Shown here: in pieces, positions 19,401 to 27,836 of the stretch
Layout of the letters: every line of letters begins with the position of its first letter
Numbering within the stretch: position 1 is the first letter of the stretch
Origin: G963665975 sp963665975
GTDB lineage: Bacteria; Bacteroidota; Rhodothermia; Rhodothermales; Bin80
DNA: 64,000 bases
Assembly: GCA_963665975.1 (NCBI GenBank)
Contig: OY762508.1
Location: 1,178,001 to 1,242,000, forward strand
Direction of reading: 5' to 3'
The notes under the pieces: generated by a model
The model's database searches: none
Told to the model about the DNA's origin: nothing
The model's input: the letters and a program-made list of their open reading frames with translations, nothing else
Position numbers and translations under genes: made by a program

Positions 19401-19973
19401 CGGGCGGAGGCGAACGGCGACGTCGTTGGTGACGATGGCCTGGCGCCCGGAAACTATGGGCTCGGACTTGCAGTTCGTGCCGTCGAAACTGGGACGATGA
19501 ATCGCTCGGCCTCGATCTTAATCCAGGCTGGATTCACCTCAAGACTGGCCGCCATCAAGGCCGTGACCGACACGCGGGCTACCTTCACTACCGGGAGAAA
19601 GCTTAGGTCATGGCTCAACTCGGATGCTGTCACCGTCCGGAGGAAGCTGCCCGACTGGCCCACCGCTGAGACCAAGAAGATGTGGACGAAACTGGAGCAG
19701 AGCCTCATGCTACATGACAATCGCACCTGGAGGAATCGCCATTACTTGTCTGGCGTTGCTTGGTCTGGCGTCCCGCCTCAGCCTAGCACTCCTGTCCAGC
19801 TCTATCAATGGCAAGGCCAATCGCTTGTACTGGCGGCTGACGGGCTTCCGCTAGGCATACTCCAAGCCGCCGTCAATCCAAAACGTCGTGGGCTGATCCG
19901 CGCGACCGTTTCGGCAGAAGCAGAGAAAATCGACTTAGTCTATCTTGGTCCAGACGACCTGTTGTTGGAGTAA
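16470..19973 (+). CDS. hamB: Hachiman anti-phage helicase HamB
   Basis: 1,167 residues. It is a superfamily 2 helicase: Walker A PTSAGKT (about residues 330-336), Walker B DEGH (about 431-434), motif III SAV (about 469) and motif VI NVAGRAGRAF (about 690). About 300 residues of helical N-terminus precede the motor, and about 450 residues follow it. In Hachiman, HamB senses abnormal DNA and restrains or releases the HamA nuclease. It overlaps hamA by 17 bases, consistent with translational coupling. The motor core is intact, so the system looks functional. An alternative label, Ski2-like helicase of unknown role, is made unlikely by the hamA neighbour. Confidence 0.87.
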   Translation: MSTTPEAIVADINEAVAAGFRRRLIARGQARAMIWQGGVLPRDAPDFSSRLSYDLHSYGYALLGLGLRLREMDGDAAQARIAFEQAATALEAVMAKGKREEADRDFHFVMAAASYHLAHLSARAYSLLSIVQAENNFSLIERVLALLMRRKMKALHTMVFEYRVSGVGSDEQIAESIQGHLDQLEDVADRARDADSFLFDNLTVALTDVFFGAMALFLLAVERGERQLLDQALNRLWESLNICGEMNLVPHWWVHRVAIHLLSDLWSNTFHERVPMLPIGGEGADWPHMRELLIASLLCRSRAEINLWPSQIEAATRAVDQSDDLVVSLPTSAGKTRIAELCILRCLAIGKRTVFVTPLRALSAQTETTLQRTFGPLGKTVSALYGSIGVSAFDEDAIREHDIVVATPEKLDFALRSDPSLLDDVGLLVFDEGHMIGLNEREVRYEAQIQRLLRRTDAHERRIVCLSAVLPDGDQTDDFAAWLRRDGPGGLIRNDWRPTRLRFGEVVWRSTYARLNLRVREERPWVERFIVGFVPPKRRRRLLFPANQRELCLATAWRLVDEGQTVLIYCPLRKSVEPFADVIIDLHERGALPSLLDVHANVLNPATALCKEWLGPKSAILKCLRLGIALHHGALPTAYRKEVERLLQEGILKVTISSPTLAQGLNLSATALVMHSLHRNGKRIEVSEFRNVAGRAGRAFVDVEGLVLYPMFDRIAQRQRDWDKLIDDKGAREMESGLVRLVETLLTRMHARIDGDFAQLIEYVLNNAEAWTFPGTATWPPEDPGRALDQWERHIATLDTAILSLIGDRDIPDDRIEAVLDDILQSSLWQRRLLRREESKRQVLRAGLLSRCRFIWSQSTAPQRRGYFLAGVGLRTGQALDAIAEETNLLLENANAALLAGDAEAAINAITGLAERVFTFYPFKPSPLPENWRELLRCWLLGEPLAELASGQESETLRFIEGGLAYHLSWAMEAVRVRAEANGDVVGDDGLAPGNYGLGLAVRAVETGTMNRSASILIQAGFTSRLAAIKAVTDTRATFTTGRKLRSWLNSDAVTVRRKLPDWPTAETKKMWTKLEQSLMLHDNRTWRNRHYLSGVAWSGVPPQPSTPVQLYQWQGQSLVLAADGLPLGILQAAVNPKRRGLIRATVSAEAEKIDLVYLGPDDLLLE

Positions 19974-20007
19974 TCGGAGTACTACTGCGAAACGTCTCCG
20001 CAACTCG

Positions 20008-20048
20008 GGCGTCGGGCGGGTTCGCCCTGGCAGGCCTCGTCCGACGCC
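20008..20048 (+). terminator. Candidate stem-loop downstream of hamB
   Basis: GGCGTCGG (20008-20015) pairs perfectly with CCGACGCC (20041-20048), and a smaller GGGCG/CGCCC hairpin is nested inside. It lies 35 bases after the hamB stop. There is no T-run, so it may be a terminator or simply a structured spacer. Confidence 0.4.
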
Positions 20049-20447
20049 AGCCACGCAGTCAGCTCCTTGATTTCCTCCACGCCGTGCTCGCCTGTCATAC
20101 ATTCCCTCCTACGCCATCGCCACCCAAGTCGCGATGCGAATGAGTTATCGGCTACGTATCATTTCGACATCGTTATCGGACACCACCCATCTCGGCCGCT
20201 TCTGGGTCAGCCGATAGTTCCAGCACCGTGGCGTGATCATCCAGGCGACCGACGTGACAGATCTTCCACTATTGAGGGCGTTGTGGCCGCGAATCGCGAC
20301 CGGTTGGGCAGGCCGGGTCAGTCGAATCCCGCCGGCAGATCTTCGGAATAGGCATCTTCACATTGGATAATGTCAACTTGGTTCATCACCCGTTTACCCA
20401 GGTTCGTCACAATGGGGAATTATCGTCGCTGTGAGAGGCACAAACAG
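20049..20447. other. Intergenic region between hamB and the right direct repeat
   Basis: About 400 bases with no supported gene; the frame at 20067-20351 has no family resemblance and no ribosome binding site. Confidence 0.5.
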
Positions 20448-21168
20448 GCAGTCTGGCCTTGCACGAACCCTGATCGCTGCCAATAAAGACTTCCAACGAG
20501 GACTGGCCGCCATGAAATCGGACCGGCTGCATGCCACTGCACCTGAAGTCAACCATCTGCCCTTGCAATGAACGTGCGATCACAAAAGGCGCGCCACAAC
20601 AAAGCTGCATGCAATGATCTCCGGTGAAAAATCGAGCGGACTTCGCACAGTGGACGTAAGGAAGCGTCCGCCACACACACGCACGAACAAGTTCCTCGCT
20701 ACCTGATCACGGCTACCTTACCGTATGCTGCACCCTGGCCGTTGAGCCGACGGCCACTACGAGATATACACCCGACGGTACGAGTTGCTGATCGTCGTCG
20801 CGGCCATCCCAGCGTGCGCGGCCTCCCCGTGCACGCAAGGATCGCACGATCTCCCCGTGCACGGCGATCACCCGGATTTCAGTTTCGTCAACCAATCCTT
20901 CTATATATATGTCCGACTCCGTGCTTACCGGGTTTGGATAAATGAACAGGTCACGCCGCTCGGCAACCGGGTCTATGGCATCGCCCCTGTAGCTGATCAA
21001 GCCTGTGTCGGTGCCGAAAAAGACCTGCCCGGTCGCCCCATTGACCGCAATCGTGTTCACCACGTTGGAAAACAGCGGCGAATCTTGCGCCGTAAATCGG
21101 TGAATGAGTTCGTACCCGGCATTGTCCTGCACGAGGTAGGCCCCCTCGTTGGTCGCCATCCATATCCC
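20448..21168. repeat. Direct repeat, right copy (porZ 3' end plus downstream DNA)
   Basis: Same orientation as 13952-14674. It spans about 265 bases of DNA downstream of porZ and the last about 456 bases of the gene. The two copies flank 5.8 kb holding the IS4 remnant and hamA-hamB. Confidence 0.9.
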
Positions 21169-23052
21169 ATTAGACGGGTCCACGGCAATATCATTAATGC
21201 GTAGCCCACGCAAGACGTACGAAGTCCGCGCCTGACTCGGCCATCGCGGCCACGAGGCCTCAAGCTGGCTGTCTCTGGCAGCCAGCGAGGTAGCGATAAA
21301 CACTGCTGGACCCTTGTCGGTGCCTACCCAGATATGGCCTGTACGATCTTCTGTGATTGCCGTTATCCGCCTGCTGGGCAGTCCACGCCCGTTACCGCCT
21401 TCCTCCCCGAAATACTGACACGTGTCATCGCTTGTATCTGTCGGACTATCGCCAGTATCCAGGACAAATAATCCGTTCGACAACCGGAAATTTCCTCGTT
21501 CCAAAACCGTAACCCATTTTAAACCGAATGAATCGATAAAAATGGGACCGAGCGCAGTCGTGGGACCGAGCCCGCGGCAAATCGGGGCCGGTAACCCGGT
21601 CCATTCGCCGTTCGGCGTCCGCACGTGCATTGGCTCGGCTCCGCTTGTGTTGGTGACCCACAGCGTACCGTCCTCTTCGCTGTCCACGCCGCCGACGATG
21701 ACGAAGCTCAATTCACCAGCAGCAGGCCCGAGTGTGGAGTTTTCTTGGGAATACACGGTCACGGTCCCCTCCGTGCTAACCTGCGCCAGACCGTTGCCTC
21801 TCGAGGCAACCCATGTATTGCCCTGCGCGTCCGTATGGATGTTGTGGAAACTGCCGGTGCCGGCTAATTCCTCGCGAAACCGCCCTGTGAAGTTTGTCCA
21901 TCTGCCGTCGCCGCCCAACCGATAAAATCCGCCTCGCGCTACGGATTCAACCGCCGTTGCCCAAAGGGCTCCGTCAGCACCCACGACAAGGTCGCTAAAC
22001 GGGCTGTCAAAGGGCCCCTCGGGATAGATTTCGGGGCTGAGCAGCTCAGGGCGTTCATTGCCGCTAGGCCTGGCAAACTTGTTGAGGCCCACTTCCGTGT
22101 CCCCGACCCATATTGCGCCGTCCGGTCCTTCGACGACCGATGTAAGTCCCAGAAATCCGTCCGCCTGCAATAGCGAGCCACCAGAGGCAAATACGGCGTA
22201 GAGCTTGAACTGGTCTATCGCCAGAAGGCGGTCGCCCAATGGCACCAAATCGGTAATGCGACGATCGGTAACGCTAAAGCGCGTATACCTCCCGTTCTTT
22301 TCGCGCCGGGAAACGCCGCTATTTGTGCCAATGTAAAGCTGCCCCTGTAATTGGGCGAGGGCATACACCTCCCTGTAGAATGTTGTCAGCCGCTCCTCCT
22401 TCCACGCACTTGGATCCTGTAGATTGACCGTGCCCAGTGCGGCATAAGCCACGCCCTCGTCAGTCGCAACCCATAATCCCGGACGCCCGTCCGGCACGGG
22501 CGCCTCGATGACATCATGCACGGCCGTTGCTGGAGTGAGACTCCCAAACTGGCTGTACGTATCCCGGACTTCCTGTTGAACGGGATCGAAGATCACCAGC
22601 CCAAATGACGTAGCGACCAGCAGAGAGTCGCCCCTTAGTATCATCCGGTTGATCTGGTGAGACGAAAAGCGCTCGCTCCGTTGAATATCAAGAAATGTGC
22701 GCACCTGCCCGGTTGCTACATCAATGCGGTCAATCACGCCGTCTACATAACCGATCCAGACCGCGCTACGTCTCGCATCAAACGCTATCGCGCGAGTCTG
22801 CACGTCGTGCATGCCTTCAATGACCGTGTAGGTGGATATCTCGCCGCTTGCAACCTCGTAGCGAAATACGCCACCCGACGACGCTGCCCAAATGGCGCTT
22901 TCTGAAACCGCAAGAGCCGAAATATTGCGTCCGGATGTGTGCGCCGCCCATCGATCCCTCTGCATCGCATAGGCGCTCACTCCACCGAGCGCGCACACCA
23001 GCGTGAGGCATAGCATTCGCTGAACCCACGTCTCAAAGAGCATGCTGGCCAT
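20713..23052 (-). CDS. porZ: PorZ-like two-beta-propeller protein with a T9SS C-terminal sorting domain
   Basis: 779 residues. PorZ is a surface component of the type IX secretion system attachment complex that helps deliver the A-LPS anchor to secreted cargo. The ATG at 23052 follows AGGAAACC and precedes a signal peptide ending GGVSAYA. The mature N-terminus (RWAAHTSGRNISALAVSESA, then SSGGVFRYEV, IAFDARRSAVWIGYVDG and SSHQINRMILRGD) follows the PorZ N-terminal propeller pattern, with a second propeller containing two-component-regulator-type blades (GLWVATDEGV, HIWVGTDKGP, GIWMATNEGA). The C-terminus (LFIYPNP...IRVIAVHGEIVRSL...WDGRDDDQQLVPSGVY) is a FlgD-like Ig/T9SS sorting domain. It is transcribed toward the Hachiman insert and lies 85 bases downstream of ribH. 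Confidence 0.8.
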   Translation of the reverse strand: MASMLFETWVQRMLCLTLVCALGGVSAYAMQRDRWAAHTSGRNISALAVSESAIWAASSGGVFRYEVASGEISTYTVIEGMHDVQTRAIAFDARRSAVWIGYVDGVIDRIDVATGQVRTFLDIQRSERFSSHQINRMILRGDSLLVATSFGLVIFDPVQQEVRDTYSQFGSLTPATAVHDVIEAPVPDGRPGLWVATDEGVAYAALGTVNLQDPSAWKEERLTTFYREVYALAQLQGQLYIGTNSGVSRREKNGRYTRFSVTDRRITDLVPLGDRLLAIDQFKLYAVFASGGSLLQADGFLGLTSVVEGPDGAIWVGDTEVGLNKFARPSGNERPELLSPEIYPEGPFDSPFSDLVVGADGALWATAVESVARGGFYRLGGDGRWTNFTGRFREELAGTGSFHNIHTDAQGNTWVASRGNGLAQVSTEGTVTVYSQENSTLGPAAGELSFVIVGGVDSEEDGTLWVTNTSGAEPMHVRTPNGEWTGLPAPICRGLGPTTALGPIFIDSFGLKWVTVLERGNFRLSNGLFVLDTGDSPTDTSDDTCQYFGEEGGNGRGLPSRRITAITEDRTGHIWVGTDKGPAVFIATSLAARDSQLEASWPRWPSQARTSYVLRGLRINDIAVDPSNGIWMATNEGAYLVQDNAGYELIHRFTAQDSPLFSNVVNTIAVNGATGQVFFGTDTGLISYRGDAIDPVAERRDLFIYPNPVSTESDIYIEGLVDETEIRVIAVHGEIVRSLRARGGRARWDGRDDDQQLVPSGVYLVVAVGSTARVQHTVR

Positions 23053-23137
23053 GGTTTCCTGCGTGCAATGATCTCGTCTGTCGCAATTCAGCCGTGCGCT
23101 GCCGCGCAAGGCTTCGCCGCAAGACGAAGGTCCGTAA

Positions 23138-23611
23138 TCAGAGCCGTTCCAACAAAGACACCATCTCTAACGCGGCCAGTGCCGCTTCCGCTCCTTTGTT
23201 TCCTGCCTTGCCTCCCGCACGTGCGAGCGCCTGCTCAGTAGTGTCGCATGCGATCACACCGCATGTGATCGGAATGCCTGTCTCCATCGATGCCTGGAGC
23301 ATGCCCGACGCGGCACTATCGGCTACGAGCTCGAAGTGGTATGTTTCGCCCCGAATCACGGCGCCAACGCAGATCACGGCGTGATAACTGCCCGATTGCG
23401 CCAGCTTCTTGGCCACGAGCGGGATTTCCATGGCGCCTGGGCACCGTACAACGGTGATGGCCTCCGCGTTTACGCCGTGCTGCGCAAGGATGTCCTTCGC
23501 GCCACCGAGCAGCACATCCGTGATAAACTCGTTAAACCTGCTCACAACGATAGCGAAGTGATAACCACTCGCATCGAAATCCCCAGGAAGTGGGCTAGGC
23601 TGGCTTTTCAT
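23138..23611 (-). CDS. ribH: 6,7-dimethyl-8-ribityllumazine synthase
   Basis: 157 residues, the normal length for the capsid-forming lumazine synthase that joins 5-amino-6-ribitylamino-uracil and a four-carbon phosphate in riboflavin synthesis. Recognisable elements are VVSRFNEFITDVLLGGA, VRCPGAMEIPLVAK, the substrate loop ICVGAVIRGETYHFELVADS with the catalytic histidine region, and GIPITCGVIACDT followed by GNKGAEAA. The porZ start follows 85 bases downstream on the same strand. No other riboflavin gene and no FMN riboswitch is visible upstream. Confidence 0.97.
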   Translation of the reverse strand: MKSQPSPLPGDFDASGYHFAIVVSRFNEFITDVLLGGAKDILAQHGVNAEAITVVRCPGAMEIPLVAKKLAQSGSYHAVICVGAVIRGETYHFELVADSAASGMLQASMETGIPITCGVIACDTTEQALARAGGKAGNKGAEAALAALEMVSLLERL

Positions 23612-23921
23612 ACGTGAACCAAGGTGTCATTCAGGGTCTACGGCCCCAAAGATGCCGATGTATGCGCACATGCTGCGCTTCAGAAAACGGGGCGCGGCCG
23701 CTCGCCTGATTCGCAACAGGCCTGCCGTGCGGTAGCCAATAGCGCGCATGTTGAAACGGGCTTGGTATACAACAGAAGCGCGGTGGCTGATGAAGCGCTT
23801 GTATTGCGTTTTACTCATCTCCCTCCACCCCAACCAGGCAGAACTCATGATTAGGCGGTGCACCAGATGCAAGAGGACATGGCGGTGAGCTAGTCCCTGC
23901 GCTCATTCCCGTCAACTTGAA
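23612..23921. other. Gap between ribH and the PHP gene, possible small ORF
   Basis: A minus-strand frame at 23627-23872 (81 codons, or 63 from an internal ATG at 23818) is rich in Arg and Tyr and could encode a small basic protein, but a plus-strand frame of equal length overlaps it and neither resembles a known family. I do not call a gene here. Confidence 0.3.
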
Positions 23922-24767
23922 TCAAGAAACCATGCGCACCCGGCTTGTTTCCGCCACGCTCCTTGCGCGAGCAAGCCAGGCATACGGAATCGTCGTCCGA
24001 CCCATAGCACTTTCAGACCCCGGTCGGTGAAAATCCGATCCGCCCGTTTCCAAGAGTCCCATGTCCCGGGCAAGTTGCTGATAGTAACCGGTAAGCATGG
24101 CATCGTGGCCAGGATGAAACGTCTCGATGCCATCGAGCCCGCATCGAATCAGTGTCATCACCGTTCGATCCGCCGTCCAGTGGCCGGGATGCGCTAGCAC
24201 ACCGATCCCGCCCGCCTCGTGCAAAAGCGCCAGCGCCTCCTCAGCCGCAAATGGTAGGTTGGATACGGAAGCTGGCTTTCCATCAGCCAGGTACTGCTTA
24301 AAAGCGTCGCGTTCCGTGGCCACGTGCCCTGCGTCCACCATTGCCTCGGCAACATGCGGTCGCCCCAGAGCGCGTCCCTTCGCTCGAGCCTGCACGGCTT
24401 CAAACGACAATGCTAATCCCAACGCTGACAGACGCTCCACAATACGATGCACACGTTCGCGTCGATGCTCTATGAACCGCTCAAAATGCTCCCGCAGTTC
24501 TGCGTGCGCCGGATCAAAAAAATACCCGAGCAAATGCACGGACTCCTCTCGCACCGTTACGCTCAATTCAACGCCAGGAATTACCTCCACGCCGCATTCC
24601 ATGCCAGCCCGCTCCCCTTCCGCCAATCCGTCTATCGTGTCGTGATCCGTGATGGCAATCGCCGCCAGACCGTGCTGCGCGGCCGTCACCACGAGTTCCC
24701 TGGGCGATAGATGACCGTCGGAATGGTACGTATGCGTGTGCAGATCCGCTCTTCGAACATCCACCAT
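23922..24767 (-). CDS. PHP-domain metal-dependent phosphoesterase
   Basis: 281 residues from the ATG at 24767, which follows GGGGCAGG; the frame is open to 24917 but the extra residues have no family character. The PHP metal-binding motifs occur in order: DLHTHTYHSDG near the N-terminus, AITDHDTIDG, PGVELSV, LAHPGHW and GGSDFHRP close to the C-terminus. An insertion domain (about residues 110-200) is the one typical of the YciV/RnaseAM-like nucleoside 3',5'-bisphosphate phosphatases. It probably hydrolyses small phosphorylated nucleotides or short RNA ends in the cytoplasm, but the substrate cannot be fixed from sequence. It is divergent from the flippase-like gene, with a 264-base gap. Confidence 0.85.
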   Translation of the reverse strand: MVDVRRADLHTHTYHSDGHLSPRELVVTAAQHGLAAIAITDHDTIDGLAEGERAGMECGVEVIPGVELSVTVREESVHLLGYFFDPAHAELREHFERFIEHRRERVHRIVERLSALGLALSFEAVQARAKGRALGRPHVAEAMVDAGHVATERDAFKQYLADGKPASVSNLPFAAEEALALLHEAGGIGVLAHPGHWTADRTVMTLIRCGLDGIETFHPGHDAMLTGYYQQLARDMGLLETGGSDFHRPGSESAMGRTTIPYAWLARARSVAETSRVRMVS

Positions 24768-25031
24768 TTGCCTGCCCCAATTGCTGATTTTACCCGACCG
24801 TGCTGGATCGGTTCGAGAGCTTTCTTGAGGGCTGTCGGATTGCTCACCTTCTCGACCACGATTCATGCTACCATCCATACGAGGCCGAGTCTGCCTCGTA
24901 GCGCCGAATGCAACCACTTATTGCTGTGGAAGTATTCTAGTGCACGGACTTGATTATTGGTCCACGTAATACGGTTAGTGCACAATTCCTGTGTTACAGG
25001 CCATCTCGCTGCTTCGTCTCTATTCGGTGTA

Positions 25032-26105
25032 ATGGCAAACCGCATGCCCAATTCTGAGGCGGCGCCCCCCGAGGATAAACCTGCTCTGCGGCGGGTTTCA
25101 ACCGGCAGTGTAGTTACAGCGGTTGTGCTGAGCCTGGCTGGTCTTGGGCTCATCGCGTTTTACACCGTAGAGCCAGACACGTGGGACCAGATGGCGCACG
25201 TGAATCTGTGGGGTCTTGTGCTGGCGGCCCTGACCGTGGTCCTGCGTGTATTGTGCGGCACATGGCGCCTGGCCTTTGTTTCAAAGGGTCGTTTGAAGTG
25301 GATGGGCGCCTTCCGGGCGCAACTGGCCTGGGATTTCTTTTCGAACGTTACTCCCTCGGCGATCGGAGGTGGGCCCATAGCGCCAGCCTACATCGTCCGC
25401 GACAGCCGCATCAGTCCTGGGGATGCGACCTCGATCATGCTCTTCGCCATGCTGCTGGATCAGATCTGGTTTGCGCTGGCTATAGTCATAGTCCTGTATC
25501 TCGGGTTGCACATCGAAATCATTCCGGCTTCCTTCGGCACCCTTGGCGATATCACCTTTACGGCGTACTTCGTAGGATTCATTCTGTGGGTCTTGGTCTT
25601 CGGGTACCTGACTCTTGTGCGTCCGGCGTTGTTGAGAAAAATCATTGACTGGGTATTCCGCGCGGTCATCCTGCGACGCTTCCGTGACAGCGTCCTGCGC
25701 ATGATGAGCCAGCTCCAGGAACGGGCCCACATCCTGCGCACGCAGCGCGTGAGTTTCTATGTAAAGGGATTTGTTCTGACCATCGCCGTCTGGCTTAGCA
25801 GATACCTGCTCGTGGTTGCCATTTTATGGAGCGTCAGTCCCTCGGTTGACCAGGTCCTGGCGTTACTCAGAACCGTCGCCATGATGCTTGGCGCACTCAT
25901 TTTACCCACGCCTGGCGGCGCGGGAGGCATCGAGGGACTCTACGCCCTTATGGTCGGCCCCTTGATCCCTGAGGCTCTGGTGGCCCCTACACTTCTCACA
26001 TGGCGCCTTCTCGGCTATTATGTGTTCCTTGCCGTAGGCGCATATATCACGGTGCACCAAGTCGAACGAACGATTCGTCGAAAGAAGAATGATGTGTCAG
26101 ATTAG
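25032..26105 (+). CDS. Flippase-like integral membrane protein (LPG synthase TM domain, UPF0104)
   Basis: 357 residues from the ATG at 25032. It has about eight membrane helices and the family signature segments FFSNVTPSAIGGGPIAPAY (the conserved PS.GGGP loop) and ILPTPGGAGGIEGLYALM. It belongs to the large family that shares the transmembrane domain of lysylphosphatidylglycerol synthase and is thought to move lipids or lipid-linked sugars across the inner membrane. No soluble aminoacyl-transferase domain is attached, so it is not MprF. The accessory island begins just downstream. Confidence 0.85.
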   Translation: MANRMPNSEAAPPEDKPALRRVSTGSVVTAVVLSLAGLGLIAFYTVEPDTWDQMAHVNLWGLVLAALTVVLRVLCGTWRLAFVSKGRLKWMGAFRAQLAWDFFSNVTPSAIGGGPIAPAYIVRDSRISPGDATSIMLFAMLLDQIWFALAIVIVLYLGLHIEIIPASFGTLGDITFTAYFVGFILWVLVFGYLTLVRPALLRKIIDWVFRAVILRRFRDSVLRMMSQLQERAHILRTQRVSFYVKGFVLTIAVWLSRYLLVVAILWSVSPSVDQVLALLRTVAMMLGALILPTPGGAGGIEGLYALMVGPLIPEALVAPTLLTWRLLGYYVFLAVGAYITVHQVERTIRRKKNDVSD

Positions 26106-26696
26106 GTGCGAGGCAGGCCAATAATACAGAGAATGTTGCGAGACCAACCTCCTGTAGCAATAATTGCATCCGCGCTGGTCAAGCCAGCCCTCTTCTGCTT
26201 GAGGTACATATCAGATCTCATTGCCTCACACGGTCCCAATGGGTCGCTTATACCTGTGTTTCTTTCCCTTGGCATCCTCCTCTCGTCAAGCATCCCTTCG
26301 GGACGGTGAAACTGCTAATCCCGTGTGCTGGCTCCTGATCGTCCCTGACGATTATCACAGCGCTGCCCGCCACCGCGCAATCAATCAGCGTGGACGTGGG
26401 TCGAGCCAGTATCTGATGAATACGTTAGTGTTAGTCGCAGCGACGATTGGTCGAGAGTCTGTGACGAGTATTTCACTCCAAACCCATTAAGCCTGCCCGA
26501 GTGCACGAAACCGGACAGAGTCATCGGGAGCGCGCTGTCCGCGTTACTGCGACGGACTATAGCACGGACATGAAATTCAATCATGGCGTGATTCCTTGCA
26601 AGCCAAGAGGACCTGACGGATGATAGAGAATAGATCACTGGATCTTCCCCTCCCTCCCTCCGTAGCTTTGTTCAAAACACACGGTTCGGAGAGATC
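26106..26696. other. Intergenic left border of the accessory island
   Basis: About 590 bases. Short frames on both strands (for example 26102-26293 and 26381-26638, both minus) show no family resemblance. No tRNA, integrase or clear repeat was seen. Confidence 0.5.
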
Positions 26697-27836
26697 ATGA
26701 TTCCAGTGGACGAGATTAAAGAACGGAGCATCCGCTCAGTTCGCGCCTTGTGGCACGCCACCAAAGCGGTCGCCGAGAACCTCCCCGGTGTCGACCGGGC
26801 TGTGGGCCGAAACACAAACGGGACGAAGACAGCACCACCGGAATACGTTCTCCTCGAAGATCCTCCAGACGACCTCAAGGAATGCTACGTGAGCGTCCTT
26901 GTCTGGCTCGTGCACTTTGACGACAACCAGATCGACGAACAGGAGCTGTGCGAGATTCAGGTGTTGATGACGCGGCTGGGGTGCAGCGCCGATGTGCGGC
27001 GGGCGGTTCGATCGTACCTTGAGGACCCGCAGCGCCTCGATGGGGAGACTCAGATTGGGCACATGCTCGCACACGTTCCCCCGCGCATGGCCGACAACAC
27101 GCTGGACCTGAAGTGTTCACTGATGAAGGACGCGATACGGGTACGCCGTGCGACTTCCGAGGGCTTCGTCCGCAGCCAACCTGGAGTCCGTCGTCTGGCC
27201 GAACTCCTGCGCCTAGATGACGATATAGTCGCGTTCCTTGAGAAGGCCTGCGTGCAGGAAGAAAAGATCCTCGCCGGTGAACTGTCGGACTCCCAGATCA
27301 CAGAGGCGGCGAAGTCGATGGTGGCAAATGCAACAGGGGTCGGAGTTCCGGTTGCGGCCGTCTATGTTAGCGGCAGCGTGACCGGCCTCAGCGCCGCTGG
27401 CATCACCTCGGGACTCGCGGCCCTCGGACTAGGCGGGATCTTGGGTTTGTCCTCCATGCTCACCGGCGTCGGCGTGGTCATAGTTGCCGGTGGAACCATG
27501 CATAAAGGCATGCGGTGGGTTCTGGATCGGTCTGAGCGCAAGCGGTCGTCTCTACGGGAGCTAATGCTGCAAGAGGTGCTGCGCCTTCACCAAGAGGCGA
27601 TCATCAACCTCGGCGAGGACATGTCGTTCCTTGGCGAACGTATTGCGACTCTGTCCGGGGAGATGGACAGTAATCGTGGTGCCATTGACCGGCTGTCCCG
27701 CGAAGTCACCCTATTGTCCCAGACGGCCGGTACGCTCAGACGACTTGGGGAGCGAGCGAACGGCTTTCAGCGCGATCTTCAGGAAAAGGAGAATCTTGAC
27801 GCACACAATGAACAACAGCACGCAGAAGGAAGCTGA
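26697..27836 (+). CDS. Unknown protein: TerB-like N-terminus, glycine-rich membrane segment, coiled coil
   Basis: 379 residues, not assignable to a named family. Residues about 60-110 (ECYVSVLVWLVHFDDN then IDEQELCEIQVLMTRLG) resemble the TerB tellurite-resistance fold, with its acidic loop and helix. Residues about 210-275 form a glycine/alanine/serine-rich hydrophobic stretch (ATGVGVPVAAVYVSGSV, GLSAAGITSGLAALGLGG, GVGVVIVAGG) that could span or insert into a membrane as a hairpin. The C-terminus (about 285-370) is charged and predicted to coil. The stop codon overlaps the next gene, so the two form a unit. The architecture (sensor-like domain plus membrane-active segment) is like many toxin or defence effectors, but this is inference. 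Confidence 0.65.
   Translation: MIPVDEIKERSIRSVRALWHATKAVAENLPGVDRAVGRNTNGTKTAPPEYVLLEDPPDDLKECYVSVLVWLVHFDDNQIDEQELCEIQVLMTRLGCSADVRRAVRSYLEDPQRLDGETQIGHMLAHVPPRMADNTLDLKCSLMKDAIRVRRATSEGFVRSQPGVRRLAELLRLDDDIVAFLEKACVQEEKILAGELSDSQITEAAKSMVANATGVGVPVAAVYVSGSVTGLSAAGITSGLAALGLGGILGLSSMLTGVGVVIVAGGTMHKGMRWVLDRSERKRSSLRELMLQEVLRLHQEAIINLGEDMSFLGERIATLSGEMDSNRGAIDRLSREVTLLSQTAGTLRRLGERANGFQRDLQEKENLDAHNEQQHAEGS

Noticed and set aside
20067..20351. Small open frame between hamB and porZ
   Set aside because: No ribosome binding site, no recognisable family and an implausible Arg/Pro/His-rich composition.
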